NCBI GenBank assembly: GCA_963842305.1
Contig: CAWJFW010000002.1
Location: 124,001 to 188,000 of the forward strand
Origin: JAIBJN01 sp963842305
GTDB lineage: Bacteria > Actinomycetota > Thermoleophilia > Gaiellales > Gaiellaceae
Direction of reading: 5' to 3'
DNA length: 64,000 nucleotides
Below, piece after piece: positions 32,926-41,536 of the stretch. Within the stretch, counting starts at the first letter, position 1. Every line of letters begins with the position of its first letter. Made by a program: the position numbers and the translations under genes. A model generated the notes under the pieces. The model saw nothing but the letters and a program-made list of their open reading frames with translations, had not been told where the DNA came from and made no database searches.

Positions 32926-32994
32926 CCTCGCGTTCGCCCAGCACTCCCTGGCGGGGAGGCGTCATTTCGAAAAAGGTTCTCAAGTTGTCGTCAA

Positions 32995-33022
32995 TTGTTG
33001 CCGTTTAGCGCGTTGCTAACGT
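32995..33022 (+). promoter_or_regulatory. candidate promoter of the topoisomerase gene
   Basis: TTGTTG (32995-33000) and TAACGT (33017-33022) are spaced 16 bp in a locally AT-richer stretch. The predicted transcription start would fall within a few bases of GTG 33031, and no Shine-Dalgarno sequence precedes that codon. This fits a leaderless mRNA. Both hexamers are weak matches. Confidence 0.35.
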
Positions 33023-33030
33023 TCTCAACC

Positions 33031-35256
33031 GTGTCGAAGACCCTCGTCATCGCCGAAAAGCCCTCTGTGGGCCGCGATCTCGCGGCCACGCTGCCGGGCA
33101 CCTTCAAGCAGAGCCAGGACAAGACGCACCTGGTCGAGGGCGACTACGTGATCACGTGGGCGGTCGGCCACCTGGTCGGCCTCGCCGAGCCGGATCAGTA
33201 CGACGACAAGCTGAAGAAGTGGCGGTTCGCCGACCTGCCGATCGTGCCCACGAAGTTCAAGCTCATCCCCAACGACGACAAGGCCAAGAAGCAGCTCAGC
33301 GCCGTCCACAAGCTGATGAAGGACAAGGACGTCGAGGTGATCGTCAACGCCTGCGACGCTGGACGCGAGGGTGAGCTGATCTTCGCCTACCTCTACGAGA
33401 CGTCGGGGGTCAAGAAGCCGGTCAAGCGCCTGTGGCTGAACTCGATGACGAAGACCGCGATTCGCGATGCGTTCGAGGATCTCCGGGACGGGCAGGAGAT
33501 GCGGCTGCTCGAGGAGGCCGCCCGCTCCCGCTCCGAGGCGGACTGGCTCGTCGGCATGAACGCGACCCGCGCGGCCTCGATCCGCCTCCGCGCCGCATTC
33601 GATGGCGCCGTCTCGCTCGGCCGGGTCCAGACTCCGACCCTGGCGCTCGTCGCCCGCCGGGAACTCGAGATTCGCGCCTTCGTCCCCGAGCCATACTGGT
33701 TGGTCGAGGCGCGCTTCGCCGCCACTGGGGAGCGTCTCTACAGCGGCCGCTATCTCGGCGGCAAGCGCATCAAGGAGGACGAGGCCACCGCGATCGTCGC
33801 GGACGTTTCCGGCCGGCCGGGCACGATCACCAAACTCGAGAAGAAGGAGGAGCGCGAGGCGCCGCAGCTCCTCTACGACCTCACGTCGCTGCAGCGCCAC
33901 GCGAACACCCTCTTCGGCTTCTCGGCGAGGCGAACGCTCGCCGCGGCCCAAAGGCTCTACGAGGAGCACAAGGCAATCACGTACCCGCGGACGAACTCGC
34001 GGTTCTTGACCTCGGACATGATCGGAGAGATCAAGCCGACTGCCGCGCATGTCGGCCGGCACGAGCGCTACGCGCAGGCGGCGTCGTACGTCACCCGCCT
34101 CGAGAAGCTCCCGCTCGGGCGCGTCGTCAACGATAAGCGCGTCGAGGACCACCACGCGGTCATCCCGACCCGCTCCGACCACGACCTGACGAAGATGGGG
34201 CCGGACGAGAGCCGGATCTACGACCTCGTCGCCAAGCGCTTCCTGGCCGTCTTCCACCCGGACGCCGTCTACGAGCGGACGCGGGTCGAGACGACGGTCA
34301 CCGAGCACGTCTTCCGCACGTCGGGCCGCGTCCTCGTCGAGGCGGGCTGGAAGGGCGTCTACGGAGAGGAAGCGCAGAAGCCGGGGGACGAGGACGACTC
34401 GGGCGGCGACCAGTTGCTCCCGCGGCTCGAGCAGGGCGAGGAGGTCGAGACCCGCTCGGTCGAGTCGCTTCGAAAGGAGACCCAGCCGCCGCGCCGCTTC
34501 ACGGAGGCATCGCTCCTCGGCGCGATGGAGACTGCCGGCAAGGACATCCAGGACGCGGAGCTCCGCGAGGCGATGAAGGATTCGGGCATCGGCACGCCGG
34601 CGACGCGGGCGTCGATCATCGAGCGGCTGATCCAGGTCGGCTATCTCGAGCGCGAGGGGCGCGCCCTGCACGCGACCGAGAAGGGCGTCCAGGTGATCTC
34701 GCTCCTCGGCGAGCACCCGTTGACCTCACCGGAGCTGACAGGGAGCTGGGAGCATCGCCTGGCTCTCATCGAGCAGGGCGAGGACACGCGGCCTGCCTTC
34801 ATGTCCGACATCGTCAAGTTCACGACCGACACGGTCGCCGAGCTCGACAAGCTCAAGGGCGTCAAGATCGAGCGGGCCAACCTCGGGCCGTGCCCGATCT
34901 GCGGCCGCGACGTGATCGAGAACCGCAAGGGCTACTCGTGCTGGTCGAAGGACGATCCGGGGTGCGGCTTCGTCATCTGGAAGAAGAAGGCGAACAAGAT
35001 CCTCCCGGTCTCGGTTGTCAAGGAGCTCATGGAGACCCGCAAGACCGCGAAGGCGGTCGGCGGCTTTCGCGGCCGCTCGGGTCGGACGTTCAGCGCCAAA
35101 CTCGCTCTGGAACAGGGCGAGGACGGCAAGTGGCGGGTCGAGTTCGACGAGGAATGGGCAAGAACGCCTCGTGCCCAGCCGGAGTCGGATTCGGCCGACG
35201 AAAACGGCGACCGTCAGTCCGAAACCGCCAACACTTCGGCCCGAGCGGCGTCTTAG
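33031..35256 (+). CDS. topB: type IA DNA topoisomerase, TopB/topoisomerase III-like
   Basis: A 741-residue type IA topoisomerase that relaxes or decatenates DNA through a tyrosine-linked strand break. Toprim motifs are EKPSVGRD (9-16) and DAGREGEL (109-116), followed by SLGRVQTPTL (195-204). The catalytic Tyr318 sits in AITYPRTNSRFLT. The C-terminus has a four-cysteine zinc-binding segment, CPICGRDVIENRKGYSC plus a further Cys, and a GFRGRSGRTFSAKL module. The toprim start (SKTLVIAEKPS) marks the TopB class. GTG 33031 is chosen because the conserved N-terminus begins there; the upstream frame runs through a repeat. Confidence 0.9.
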   Translation: MSKTLVIAEKPSVGRDLAATLPGTFKQSQDKTHLVEGDYVITWAVGHLVGLAEPDQYDDKLKKWRFADLPIVPTKFKLIPNDDKAKKQLSAVHKLMKDKDVEVIVNACDAGREGELIFAYLYETSGVKKPVKRLWLNSMTKTAIRDAFEDLRDGQEMRLLEEAARSRSEADWLVGMNATRAASIRLRAAFDGAVSLGRVQTPTLALVARRELEIRAFVPEPYWLVEARFAATGERLYSGRYLGGKRIKEDEATAIVADVSGRPGTITKLEKKEEREAPQLLYDLTSLQRHANTLFGFSARRTLAAAQRLYEEHKAITYPRTNSRFLTSDMIGEIKPTAAHVGRHERYAQAASYVTRLEKLPLGRVVNDKRVEDHHAVIPTRSDHDLTKMGPDESRIYDLVAKRFLAVFHPDAVYERTRVETTVTEHVFRTSGRVLVEAGWKGVYGEEAQKPGDEDDSGGDQLLPRLEQGEEVETRSVESLRKETQPPRRFTEASLLGAMETAGKDIQDAELREAMKDSGIGTPATRASIIERLIQVGYLEREGRALHATEKGVQVISLLGEHPLTSPELTGSWEHRLALIEQGEDTRPAFMSDIVKFTTDTVAELDKLKGVKIERANLGPCPICGRDVIENRKGYSCWSKDDPGCGFVIWKKKANKILPVSVVKELMETRKTAKAVGGFRGRSGRTFSAKLALEQGEDGKWRVEFDEEWARTPRAQPESDSADENGDRQSETANTSARAAS

Positions 35257-35295
35257 AAAGAGCAGGACCAGCACGACTGGCGGCAAAGCCTTGCG

Positions 35296-35310
35296 TTAAC
35301 CCGTGGTTAA
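35296..35310. promoter_or_regulatory. inverted repeat upstream of the sigma factor gene
   Basis: TTAACC-CGT-GGTTAA is a perfect dyad of two six-base arms about 115 bp before the sigma factor start, in a locally AT-rich patch. It could be an operator or a hairpin in the leader. No clear -35/-10 pair was found nearby. Confidence 0.35.
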
Positions 35311-35424
35311 GACACCCACCCGCGGGTATTCCGGCAAGGGAATGCGTCATAGAGTGAGAACGTTTCTGAGGGTGAGCCGCAATCCAACCTGCCGTAATTC
35401 GGCGAAAGGATCTAGAGAGCCAAC

Positions 35425-36474
35425 GTGAGTCAGAACTCCGTGCACGAAGTGTTTGACACGCAGGCGGGCCGTCATCTCCTCGAGAACGCCGAGGAGCGCG
35501 GCTACGTCGAACCCGCCGAGCTCGAAGCGCTCGCTCTCGAGCTGGACCTGGGCGACGAGGAGATGGCCGAGCTGATGCGCGAGCTCGAGACCGTCGGGCT
35601 CGAGGTCGGCGCCCCCGCCGAGGACACGGCGCCGGTCGTGGCCGCAGCCGCCGTCCAGGGGGCGGGCGACAGCCTGCAGCTCTTCCTGGCCGACGTCGGC
35701 CGGCACAAGCTTCTCACCGCCGCCGAGGAAGTCGCGCTCGCAAAGCGCCTCGAGAAGGGCGACCTGCTCGCGAAGCGGCGGATGATCGAGTCGAACCTGC
35801 GACTCGTCGTCTCCATCGCCAAGGGCTACCGCGGCCTCGGCGTCCCGTTCCTGGACCTCATCCAGGAGGGCACGCTCGGCCTCAACCGCGCCGTCGAGAA
35901 GTTCGACTGGCGCCGGGGCTTCAAGTTCTCTACGTACGCGACCTGGTGGATTCGCCAGTCCGTCCAGCGCGCGGTCGCCAACAACGCGCGCACGATTCGC
36001 GTGCCCGTCCACGTCGTCGAGCGGCAGCAGAAGCTCGGCCGGGCCGCACGCCGGCTCGAGGTCGAGCTGGGCCGCGACGCCACGCGCGAGGAGCTGGCGG
36101 AGGCGACCGGGCTTCCCGTTCAGCACGTCGAGGAGGCCCTCTCGGCCGCTCAGGCGTCGGTTTCCCTGAACCAGAGCGTCGGCTCTGACGACGAAGGGGA
36201 GCTCGGCGATCTCTTCGCGGACCGCGAGGCTGCGGATCCGTTCGAGGAGGCCGAGGAGTCGCTGCGAAAGCAGGGCGTGCGCAAGGCGCTCGAGGCGCTT
36301 CCCGAGCGCGAGCGGCGGATCCTCCAGCTGCGCTTCGGCTTCGAGGGCGACCCGTGGACGCTCGAGGCGATCGGCTCCGAGCTCGGTCTCACCCGCGAGC
36401 GGGTGCGCCAGCTCGAGGGCCAGGCGCTTCAGCGGCTTGCCGCTCTCCGCGAGCTCGCTGGCGTCGCCGCCTAG
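35425..36474 (+). CDS. RNA polymerase sigma factor, primary (RpoD/SigA-type) family
   Basis: A 349-residue sigma-70 protein. Region 1.2 is visible as DSLQLFLADVGRHKLLTAAE, region 2 as SNLRLVVSIAKGYRGLGVPF through KFSTYATWWIRQ, and region 4.2 as TLEAIGSELGLTRERVRQLE. It has regions 1.2-4 but lacks the long acidic region 1.1 of large RpoD proteins. It may therefore be the housekeeping factor or a close HrdB-like paralog. It starts at GTG 35425. A perfect 16-bp GC palindrome follows the stop (36481-36496). A gene symbol is withheld because paralogs cannot be separated from sequence alone. Confidence 0.9.
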   Translation: MSQNSVHEVFDTQAGRHLLENAEERGYVEPAELEALALELDLGDEEMAELMRELETVGLEVGAPAEDTAPVVAAAAVQGAGDSLQLFLADVGRHKLLTAAEEVALAKRLEKGDLLAKRRMIESNLRLVVSIAKGYRGLGVPFLDLIQEGTLGLNRAVEKFDWRRGFKFSTYATWWIRQSVQRAVANNARTIRVPVHVVERQQKLGRAARRLEVELGRDATREELAEATGLPVQHVEEALSAAQASVSLNQSVGSDDEGELGDLFADREAADPFEEAEESLRKQGVRKALEALPERERRILQLRFGFEGDPWTLEAIGSELGLTRERVRQLEGQALQRLAALRELAGVAA

Positions 36475-36480
36475 CGGCTC

Positions 36481-36496
36481 GGGGCGCGCGCGCCCC
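36481..36496. terminator. GC-rich palindrome after the sigma factor gene
   Basis: GGGGCGCGCGCGCCCC is a perfect 16-bp palindrome seven bases after the stop. It could act as a transcript-ending hairpin, but there is no T-run after it, so it is not a canonical intrinsic terminator. Confidence 0.35.
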
Positions 36497-36704
36497 GGCG
36501 GTACAGCGCGTGTTTCGCGGAACCCTCCTCGGCCCCGCGCCGCAAGGAGTGGCGGGGCGGGAACCCACCGCATGGGGTCCCCACCCCGGCTTTCGTCAGC
36601 CAATGCCTCCGCCGCATCGAGGCCGGCCGACAAAGTCGCTTCTTTGAGTATGTGGAGCGCGGGCCTGGTTCATCTATCCCCCTGCGGATGGTTCACAGGG
36701 CAGG

Positions 36705-36718
36705 TTGACCCTGGTCAA
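36705..36718. promoter_or_regulatory. operator-like dyad upstream of the peptide transporter operon
   Basis: TTGACC-CT-GGTCAA is a perfect dyad with six-base arms and a two-base centre, 109 bp upstream of the substrate-binding protein start. One arm also resembles a -35 hexamer. It is a candidate regulator-binding site. No matching -10 at 16-18 bp was found. Confidence 0.4.
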
Positions 36719-36826
36719 ACGGGGGGTTGCGGGTCGCATTCGGGCTAACCGCAGGTCTATCCTCGTCGTCCAAACAACCTGAGTACTGCTGGCCCGCGAT
36801 GACGCGGCCGAAACAAAGGAGAGGAC

Positions 36827-38551
36827 GTGAGGGCAAAGTCATTCAGGCTCTTCCTGCTGCTCGTCACACTGCTGCTCGCAGTCGGCCTGGCCGGCTGCGG
36901 CGGCGATGACGACGACGAGGGGCAGGCGACACAGGCCGCCGACACGGGCGAGGGCGAAGGCGCTTCGGGCGGTACGCTCGTCTTCGGTTCCTCAGCGGAT
37001 CCTGTCGTGCTCGATTTCGCACTCATCTCGGACGGTGAGTCGTATCGAACCAACCTGCAGATCTACGAGACGCTGATCCGGCAGACGCCCGGAACGACCG
37101 AGCTCGAGCCCAGTCTGGCAACGGACTGGGAGTCGAACGCGGCCGGGACGTCGTGGACGTTCAACCTCCAGGATGGAGTGACATTCCACGACGGCACGCC
37201 GTTCAACGCCGAAGCAGTCTGCGCCAACTTCGAGCGGTGGTTCAACTTCACGGGCTCGTTCCAGAATGCGAGCGCGACGTACTACTGGCAGTACGGCTTC
37301 GGCGGCGGCTTCGCCAAGCCGGAGGAAGGCGTGGCCGGCCCCGAGGAGAGCCTCTACAAGAGCTGTGACGTCGTCGACGACCTCACGGTCAAGCTCAACC
37401 TCACGCGGCCGTCCGCGACCATCCTGCAGGCGCTGACGCTCGGGCCGCTCTCGATCCAGAGCCCGACCGCGATGGAGAAGTACGGTGCGAACGAGGGCGA
37501 GGTGGATGCGGACGGCGTCTTCCACCCGACCGGCACCTACGGAACCGAGCACCCGACGGGCACCGGCCCCTTCAAGTTCGAGTCCTGGACTCCCGAGGAC
37601 AAGCTCGTCCTCGTCCGGAACGACGACTACTGGGGCGAGAAGGCCAAGCTCGACGAGCTGATCTTCCGGCCGATCGCGGACAACGCCGCGCGTCTCCAGG
37701 CGCTCCAGACCGGCGAGATCAACGGCTACGACCTCGTCGAGCCGCAGGACGTCCCGACGATCGAGTCGGACTCGAACCTGCAGATCCTCGACCGTCCGGC
37801 GTTCAACGTCGGCTACGTCGGGTTCAACATCTCAACGCCGCCGCTGGACGACATCGAGGTGCGAAAGGCGATCGCCTATGGCCTCGACCGCCAGTCGGTG
37901 GTCGACAACTTCTACGGCGGCCGCGGCACTGTCGCGACGCAGTTCATGCCGCCCGGCCTCGAGGGCTATGCGGACGACGTCATGCAGTACGAATACGACC
38001 CCGAGAAGGCCAAGCAGATCCTGACCGACGCGGGCTACACGCTGCCGGTCGAGATCGAGTTCTGGTATCCGTCGGACGTCACGCGTCCGTACATGCCGGA
38101 TCCGAAGCGGAACTTCGAGGCCTTCAGGGCGAGCCTCGAGGAGTCAGGCTTCAAGGTGACTCCGAAGAGCGCCCCGTGGGATCCCGACTACCTCGGGCTC
38201 AACAACGAGGGCAAGCAGCCTGTGCACCTGATCGGGTGGACTGGCGACTACGGCGATCCCGACAACTTCATCGGGACGTTCTTCCAGAGCGACAACCCGC
38301 AGTTCGGGCTCGACAAGAGTCACGAGCTCGACGACGTCCAGAAGCTCCTGGACCAGGCGGAGGTCGAGACCGACGAGACCAAGCGCATCGAGATGTACGA
38401 GGAGGCGAACCGGCAGATCATGCTGCTCCTCCCCGGCGTCCCGTACGCGAACAACGAGCCTGCCGTCGCCTTCCAGGCGAACGTCGCCGGCTACGTTCCG
38501 AGTCCGGTCGACAACCAGTCGTTCGCGACCGTCTACTTCACAGGAGGCTAA
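36827..38551 (+). CDS. ABC transporter substrate-binding lipoprotein, peptide/Dpp-Opp family (SBP_bac_5)
   Basis: A 574-residue extracytoplasmic solute receptor anchored by lipid: signal RLFLLLVTLLLAVGLAG with the lipobox cysteine at LAGC, then an acidic linker GGDDDDEGQATQ. The mature protein has the family-5 layout: GTLVFGSSADPVVLDFALIS near the N-terminus, GVTFHDGTPFNAEAV around 120, and AIAYGLDRQSVVDNFYGG around 350. It should capture peptides or similar solutes for the permease encoded downstream. GTG 36827 has the strong ribosome-binding site AAAGGAGAGG. It is the first gene of a five-gene operon closed by the terminator at 42796. Confidence 0.93.
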   Translation: MRAKSFRLFLLLVTLLLAVGLAGCGGDDDDEGQATQAADTGEGEGASGGTLVFGSSADPVVLDFALISDGESYRTNLQIYETLIRQTPGTTELEPSLATDWESNAAGTSWTFNLQDGVTFHDGTPFNAEAVCANFERWFNFTGSFQNASATYYWQYGFGGGFAKPEEGVAGPEESLYKSCDVVDDLTVKLNLTRPSATILQALTLGPLSIQSPTAMEKYGANEGEVDADGVFHPTGTYGTEHPTGTGPFKFESWTPEDKLVLVRNDDYWGEKAKLDELIFRPIADNAARLQALQTGEINGYDLVEPQDVPTIESDSNLQILDRPAFNVGYVGFNISTPPLDDIEVRKAIAYGLDRQSVVDNFYGGRGTVATQFMPPGLEGYADDVMQYEYDPEKAKQILTDAGYTLPVEIEFWYPSDVTRPYMPDPKRNFEAFRASLEESGFKVTPKSAPWDPDYLGLNNEGKQPVHLIGWTGDYGDPDNFIGTFFQSDNPQFGLDKSHELDDVQKLLDQAEVETDETKRIEMYEEANRQIMLLLPGVPYANNEPAVAFQANVAGYVPSPVDNQSFATVYFTGG

Positions 38552-38593
38552 GAGCTAGACGCTGAGAGGGATAGGCTGGCGGGCGGGGACTAG

Positions 38594-39601
38594 ATGCTTC
38601 GGTACACCGTCCGCCGGCTTCTCCTTCTCATCCCGATTCTGCTCGGTCTTTCGCTCCTGGTCTTCTTCTGGGTCAGGAACCTTCCGGGCGGGCCCGCAGA
38701 GGCGCTCCTCGGCGAGCGCGCGACGCCGGAGACAGTGGCCCAGATCGAGCGCCAGTACGGGCTCGACCAGCCGCTGCCGGTCCAGTACTGGCGCTACCTC
38801 AAGAACATCGTCCACGGTGAGTTCGGCGATTCGACGAAGACACGTCGGCCGGTGCTCGAGGAGTTCAGGCAGCGGTTCCCCGCGACGGTCGAGCTCGCGC
38901 TCACCGCGGGGTTCTTCGCGCTCATCTTCGGTGTCCCCTTAGGCTTCATTGCGGCGAAGCACTACCAGGGACCCGCCGACCACGCCAGTCTCGTCGTAAC
39001 CCTGATCGGCATCTCGACGCCGATCTTCTTCCTGGCGCTGATCCTCAAGTACGTCTTCGCGGTGCGGCTGGGTTGGCTTCCCAGCGTGGGCCGCATCTCG
39101 GTCCTGATCGACCTGGACCACCCGACGAACTTCTACGTCCTCGACGCGATCATCGCCGGGAACTGGAACGCCTTCGTCGACACGATCAAGCACCTCATCC
39201 TGCCCGCGATCGCCCTGGCTTCGATCCCGCTCGCGATCATCGCGCGCGTCACGCGGGCGTCCGTCTTGGACGTGCAGAACGAGGACTACGTTCGGACCGC
39301 GCGCGCGAAGGGCGTCTCGCCGATGACCGTCAACCAGCGGCACGTCCTTCGGAACGCGATGCTCCCGATCGCGACGATCATCGGCCTCCAGGTCGGCCTC
39401 CTCCTCTCGGGCGCCGTGCTCACGGAGACCGTCTTCGCGTTCCCCGGCATCGGATCCTGGCTCGTCGAGGCGATCAAGTCGCGCGACTACCCCGTCATCC
39501 AGGGAGGCCTCCTCTTCGTCGCCGTGATCGTCGTCTTCGTCAATCTCTTCGTGGATCTCTCCTACGGCGTCCTCAACCCGCGGATCCGGCTGAGCAAGTG
39601 A
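38594..39601 (+). CDS. peptide ABC transporter permease, DppB/OppB family
   Basis: A 335-residue inner-membrane permease with about six transmembrane helices (first LLLLIPILLGLSLLVFFWV). The EAA-type loop that contacts the ATPase is seen at RVTRASVLDVQNEDYVRTAR followed by AKGVSPM. The N-terminal hydrophobic helix and the long periplasmic loop after it are typical of DppB. The ATG lies 42 bp after the lipoprotein stop. It works with the DppC-like protein and the two ATPases encoded after it. Confidence 0.92.
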   Translation: MLRYTVRRLLLLIPILLGLSLLVFFWVRNLPGGPAEALLGERATPETVAQIERQYGLDQPLPVQYWRYLKNIVHGEFGDSTKTRRPVLEEFRQRFPATVELALTAGFFALIFGVPLGFIAAKHYQGPADHASLVVTLIGISTPIFFLALILKYVFAVRLGWLPSVGRISVLIDLDHPTNFYVLDAIIAGNWNAFVDTIKHLILPAIALASIPLAIIARVTRASVLDVQNEDYVRTARAKGVSPMTVNQRHVLRNAMLPIATIIGLQVGLLLSGAVLTETVFAFPGIGSWLVEAIKSRDYPVIQGGLLFVAVIVVFVNLFVDLSYGVLNPRIRLSK

Positions 39602-39611
39602 GATCGGGCTG

Positions 39612-40520
39612 ATGTCGGTCGCCGAGCTGGAAGCACGCGAGGTCGCCATCGATGCTCCGACCGGAGGGCTCTGGCGCGAGGCCTTCTACCGGGTCAGGCA
39701 CAACCCCGGCGCCCTCGTCGGAGTGATCATCCTCGCGCTCATCGTCATCATGGCGATCTTCGCTCCACTCATCGCGCCCTACAGCCCGAGCGAGCAGAAC
39801 CTCGCAGCGCTCGGCGGTCTGTGCTGCCCGGGCCCCTCGGCCGAGCACTGGTTCGGACTCGACGAGCTCGGCCGCGACGAGCTCTCCCGGATCGTCTACG
39901 GGGCGCGCTATTCGCTCCTGATCGGCATCGTGTCGGTCACTGTCGGCTTCGTCTTCGGGAGCATCCTCGGCGCGATCGCCGGGTTCGTCGGCGGCGCCGT
40001 CGACTCGATCATCATGCGGATCGTCGACATCTGGCTCGCGATCCCCGGGTTCCTGATGGCGGTCGGCATCGTCGCGCTGCTCGGCCCGGGCCTCAACCAG
40101 ATCATGATCGCCATCGGGATCATCAACGTCCCGGTCTTCGCGCGGCTCTTGCGCGGCTCCGTGCTCGGCCAGCGTGAGAACGACTTCATCCTCGCAGCCC
40201 GGTCCGTCGGCGTGCGGAAACGGGCGATCCTCACCTCGCACATTCTCCCGAACGCGATGTCGCCGGTAATCGTCACCGCCACGCTCGCGCTCGCCACCGC
40301 GATCATCGACGCGGCCGGGCTCGGCTTCCTCGGCCTCGGGCCTCAGGACCCGGCAACTCCGGAGTGGGGGACGATGCTGACCAACACGGTCCGCTTCCTC
40401 CAGACCGCGCCGCATCTGGCGATCATCCCAGGGCTCGCGATCGTGATCACCGCCATCAGCATCAACCTGATCGGCGACGGTCTGCGCGAGGCCATGGATC
40501 CGAAGATGCGGAGCCGATGA
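39612..40520 (+). CDS. peptide ABC transporter permease, DppC/OppC family
   Basis: A 302-residue inner-membrane permease. Seen: the N-terminal hydrophobic helix (LVGVIILALIVIMAIFAPLI), HWFGLDELGRDELSRIVYGA around residue 78, and the ATPase-contact loop RENDFILAARSVGVRKRAIL around residue 193. ATG 39612 lies ten bases after the DppB-like stop. The gene ends as ATGA, overlapping the first ATPase gene, so translation is coupled. Confidence 0.92.
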   Translation: MSVAELEAREVAIDAPTGGLWREAFYRVRHNPGALVGVIILALIVIMAIFAPLIAPYSPSEQNLAALGGLCCPGPSAEHWFGLDELGRDELSRIVYGARYSLLIGIVSVTVGFVFGSILGAIAGFVGGAVDSIIMRIVDIWLAIPGFLMAVGIVALLGPGLNQIMIAIGIINVPVFARLLRGSVLGQRENDFILAARSVGVRKRAILTSHILPNAMSPVIVTATLALATAIIDAAGLGFLGLGPQDPATPEWGTMLTNTVRFLQTAPHLAIIPGLAIVITAISINLIGDGLREAMDPKMRSR

Positions 40521-41536
40521 CCAATCAGCGCGAGCCGCTCCTCTCGGTCGAGGACATGAAGGTCGAGTTCTGGACTCGACGCGGCACCGTGCACGCCGTG
40601 AACGGGATCTCCTTCGAGATCGCGCCCGGCGAGACGCTGGGCATCGTGGGCGAGTCCGGCTGCGGCAAGAGCGTGACGTCGCTGGCGCTGCTCGGCATCC
40701 TCCCACGCGCCGGCGCCGTGACCGGAGGAAGCGCGACGTTCGAGGGACGTGACCTCCTGAAGCTCTCCGACCGCGAGCTCCGGAAGATCCGCGGGCGCGA
40801 GGTCGCGATGATCTTCCAGGACCCGATGACCAGCCTCAATCCCGTCCTGACGATCGGGCGGCAGATCCGGGAGGCGCTCGAGGCCCACTTCGACCTGGAC
40901 AAGGGCGAGGCCAACCGCCGCGTCGCCGAGCTTCTCGACCAGGTCGGCATCCCCAGCCCCGAGGCCCGGCTGAAGGACTACCCACATCAGTTCTCGGGCG
41001 GCATGCGCCAGCGCGCGATGATCGCCATGGCGCTCGCCTGCGAGCCGAAGCTCCTCATCGCAGACGAGCCGACGACCGCGCTCGACGTCACGATCCAGGC
41101 GCAGATCCTCGACCTCCTGCGGAAGCTCGTCGCGGAGCGCGACACCGCGCTCATCCTCATCACGCACGACCTGGGCGTCGTCGCCGGGATGTGCGAGCGC
41201 GTCAACGTGATGTACGCGGGCATGTTCGTCGAAACGGGGAGCGCCGAGCAGCTCTTCGCCCGGCCCCGGCACCCGTACACGCTGGGGCTTCTCCAGTCGA
41301 TCCCGCGACTGGACGCGACGCGCAAGGAGGCCCTCAAGCCGATCAAGGGCTCACCGCGCGACATGCTCCAGCCGCCGAGCGCGTGTCCCTTCCAGCCGCG
41401 CTGCCTCTACGCGGTCGAGGAGTCGAGCCGAGAGGTGCCCCAGCTCCGTCAGGTCGAGCCCGGGCACGCCGTCGCCTGCTTCAACCCGGTTGCGGCCGAG
41501 GAGTGGCAGAAGGCGAAGGAGGCGGCGCTTGGCTGA
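40517..41536 (+). CDS. peptide ABC transporter ATPase, DppD/OppD family
   Basis: A 339-residue ABC ATPase energising peptide uptake. Seen: Walker A GESGCGKS (near 48-55), Q-loop FQDPMTSLNP, signature FSGGMRQR, Walker B LLIADEPT followed by ALDVTIQAQILDLL, and the switch ITHD. The C-terminal oligopeptide-transporter extension has a cysteine motif typical of iron-sulfur-binding OppD-like proteins, seen in ACPFQPRCLYA and a later Cys. ATG 40517 overlaps the permease stop as ATGA. Confidence 0.94.
   Translation: MTNQREPLLSVEDMKVEFWTRRGTVHAVNGISFEIAPGETLGIVGESGCGKSVTSLALLGILPRAGAVTGGSATFEGRDLLKLSDRELRKIRGREVAMIFQDPMTSLNPVLTIGRQIREALEAHFDLDKGEANRRVAELLDQVGIPSPEARLKDYPHQFSGGMRQRAMIAMALACEPKLLIADEPTTALDVTIQAQILDLLRKLVAERDTALILITHDLGVVAGMCERVNVMYAGMFVETGSAEQLFARPRHPYTLGLLQSIPRLDATRKEALKPIKGSPRDMLQPPSACPFQPRCLYAVEESSREVPQLRQVEPGHAVACFNPVAAEEWQKAKEAALG

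Larger units (their letters stand above)
36475..36826. other. 352-bp intergenic region between sigma factor and peptide transporter genes
   Basis: No gene is supported. It contains the GC palindrome at 36481-36496, a block resembling a shortened copy of repeat B (36569-36596), the TTGACC-CT-GGTCAA dyad at 36705-36718, and an AAAGGAGAGG ribosome-binding site just before GTG 36827. Confidence 0.6.

Noticed and set aside
33025..34716. 563-codon open frame on the minus strand
   Set aside because: Antisense to topoisomerase III; no domain.
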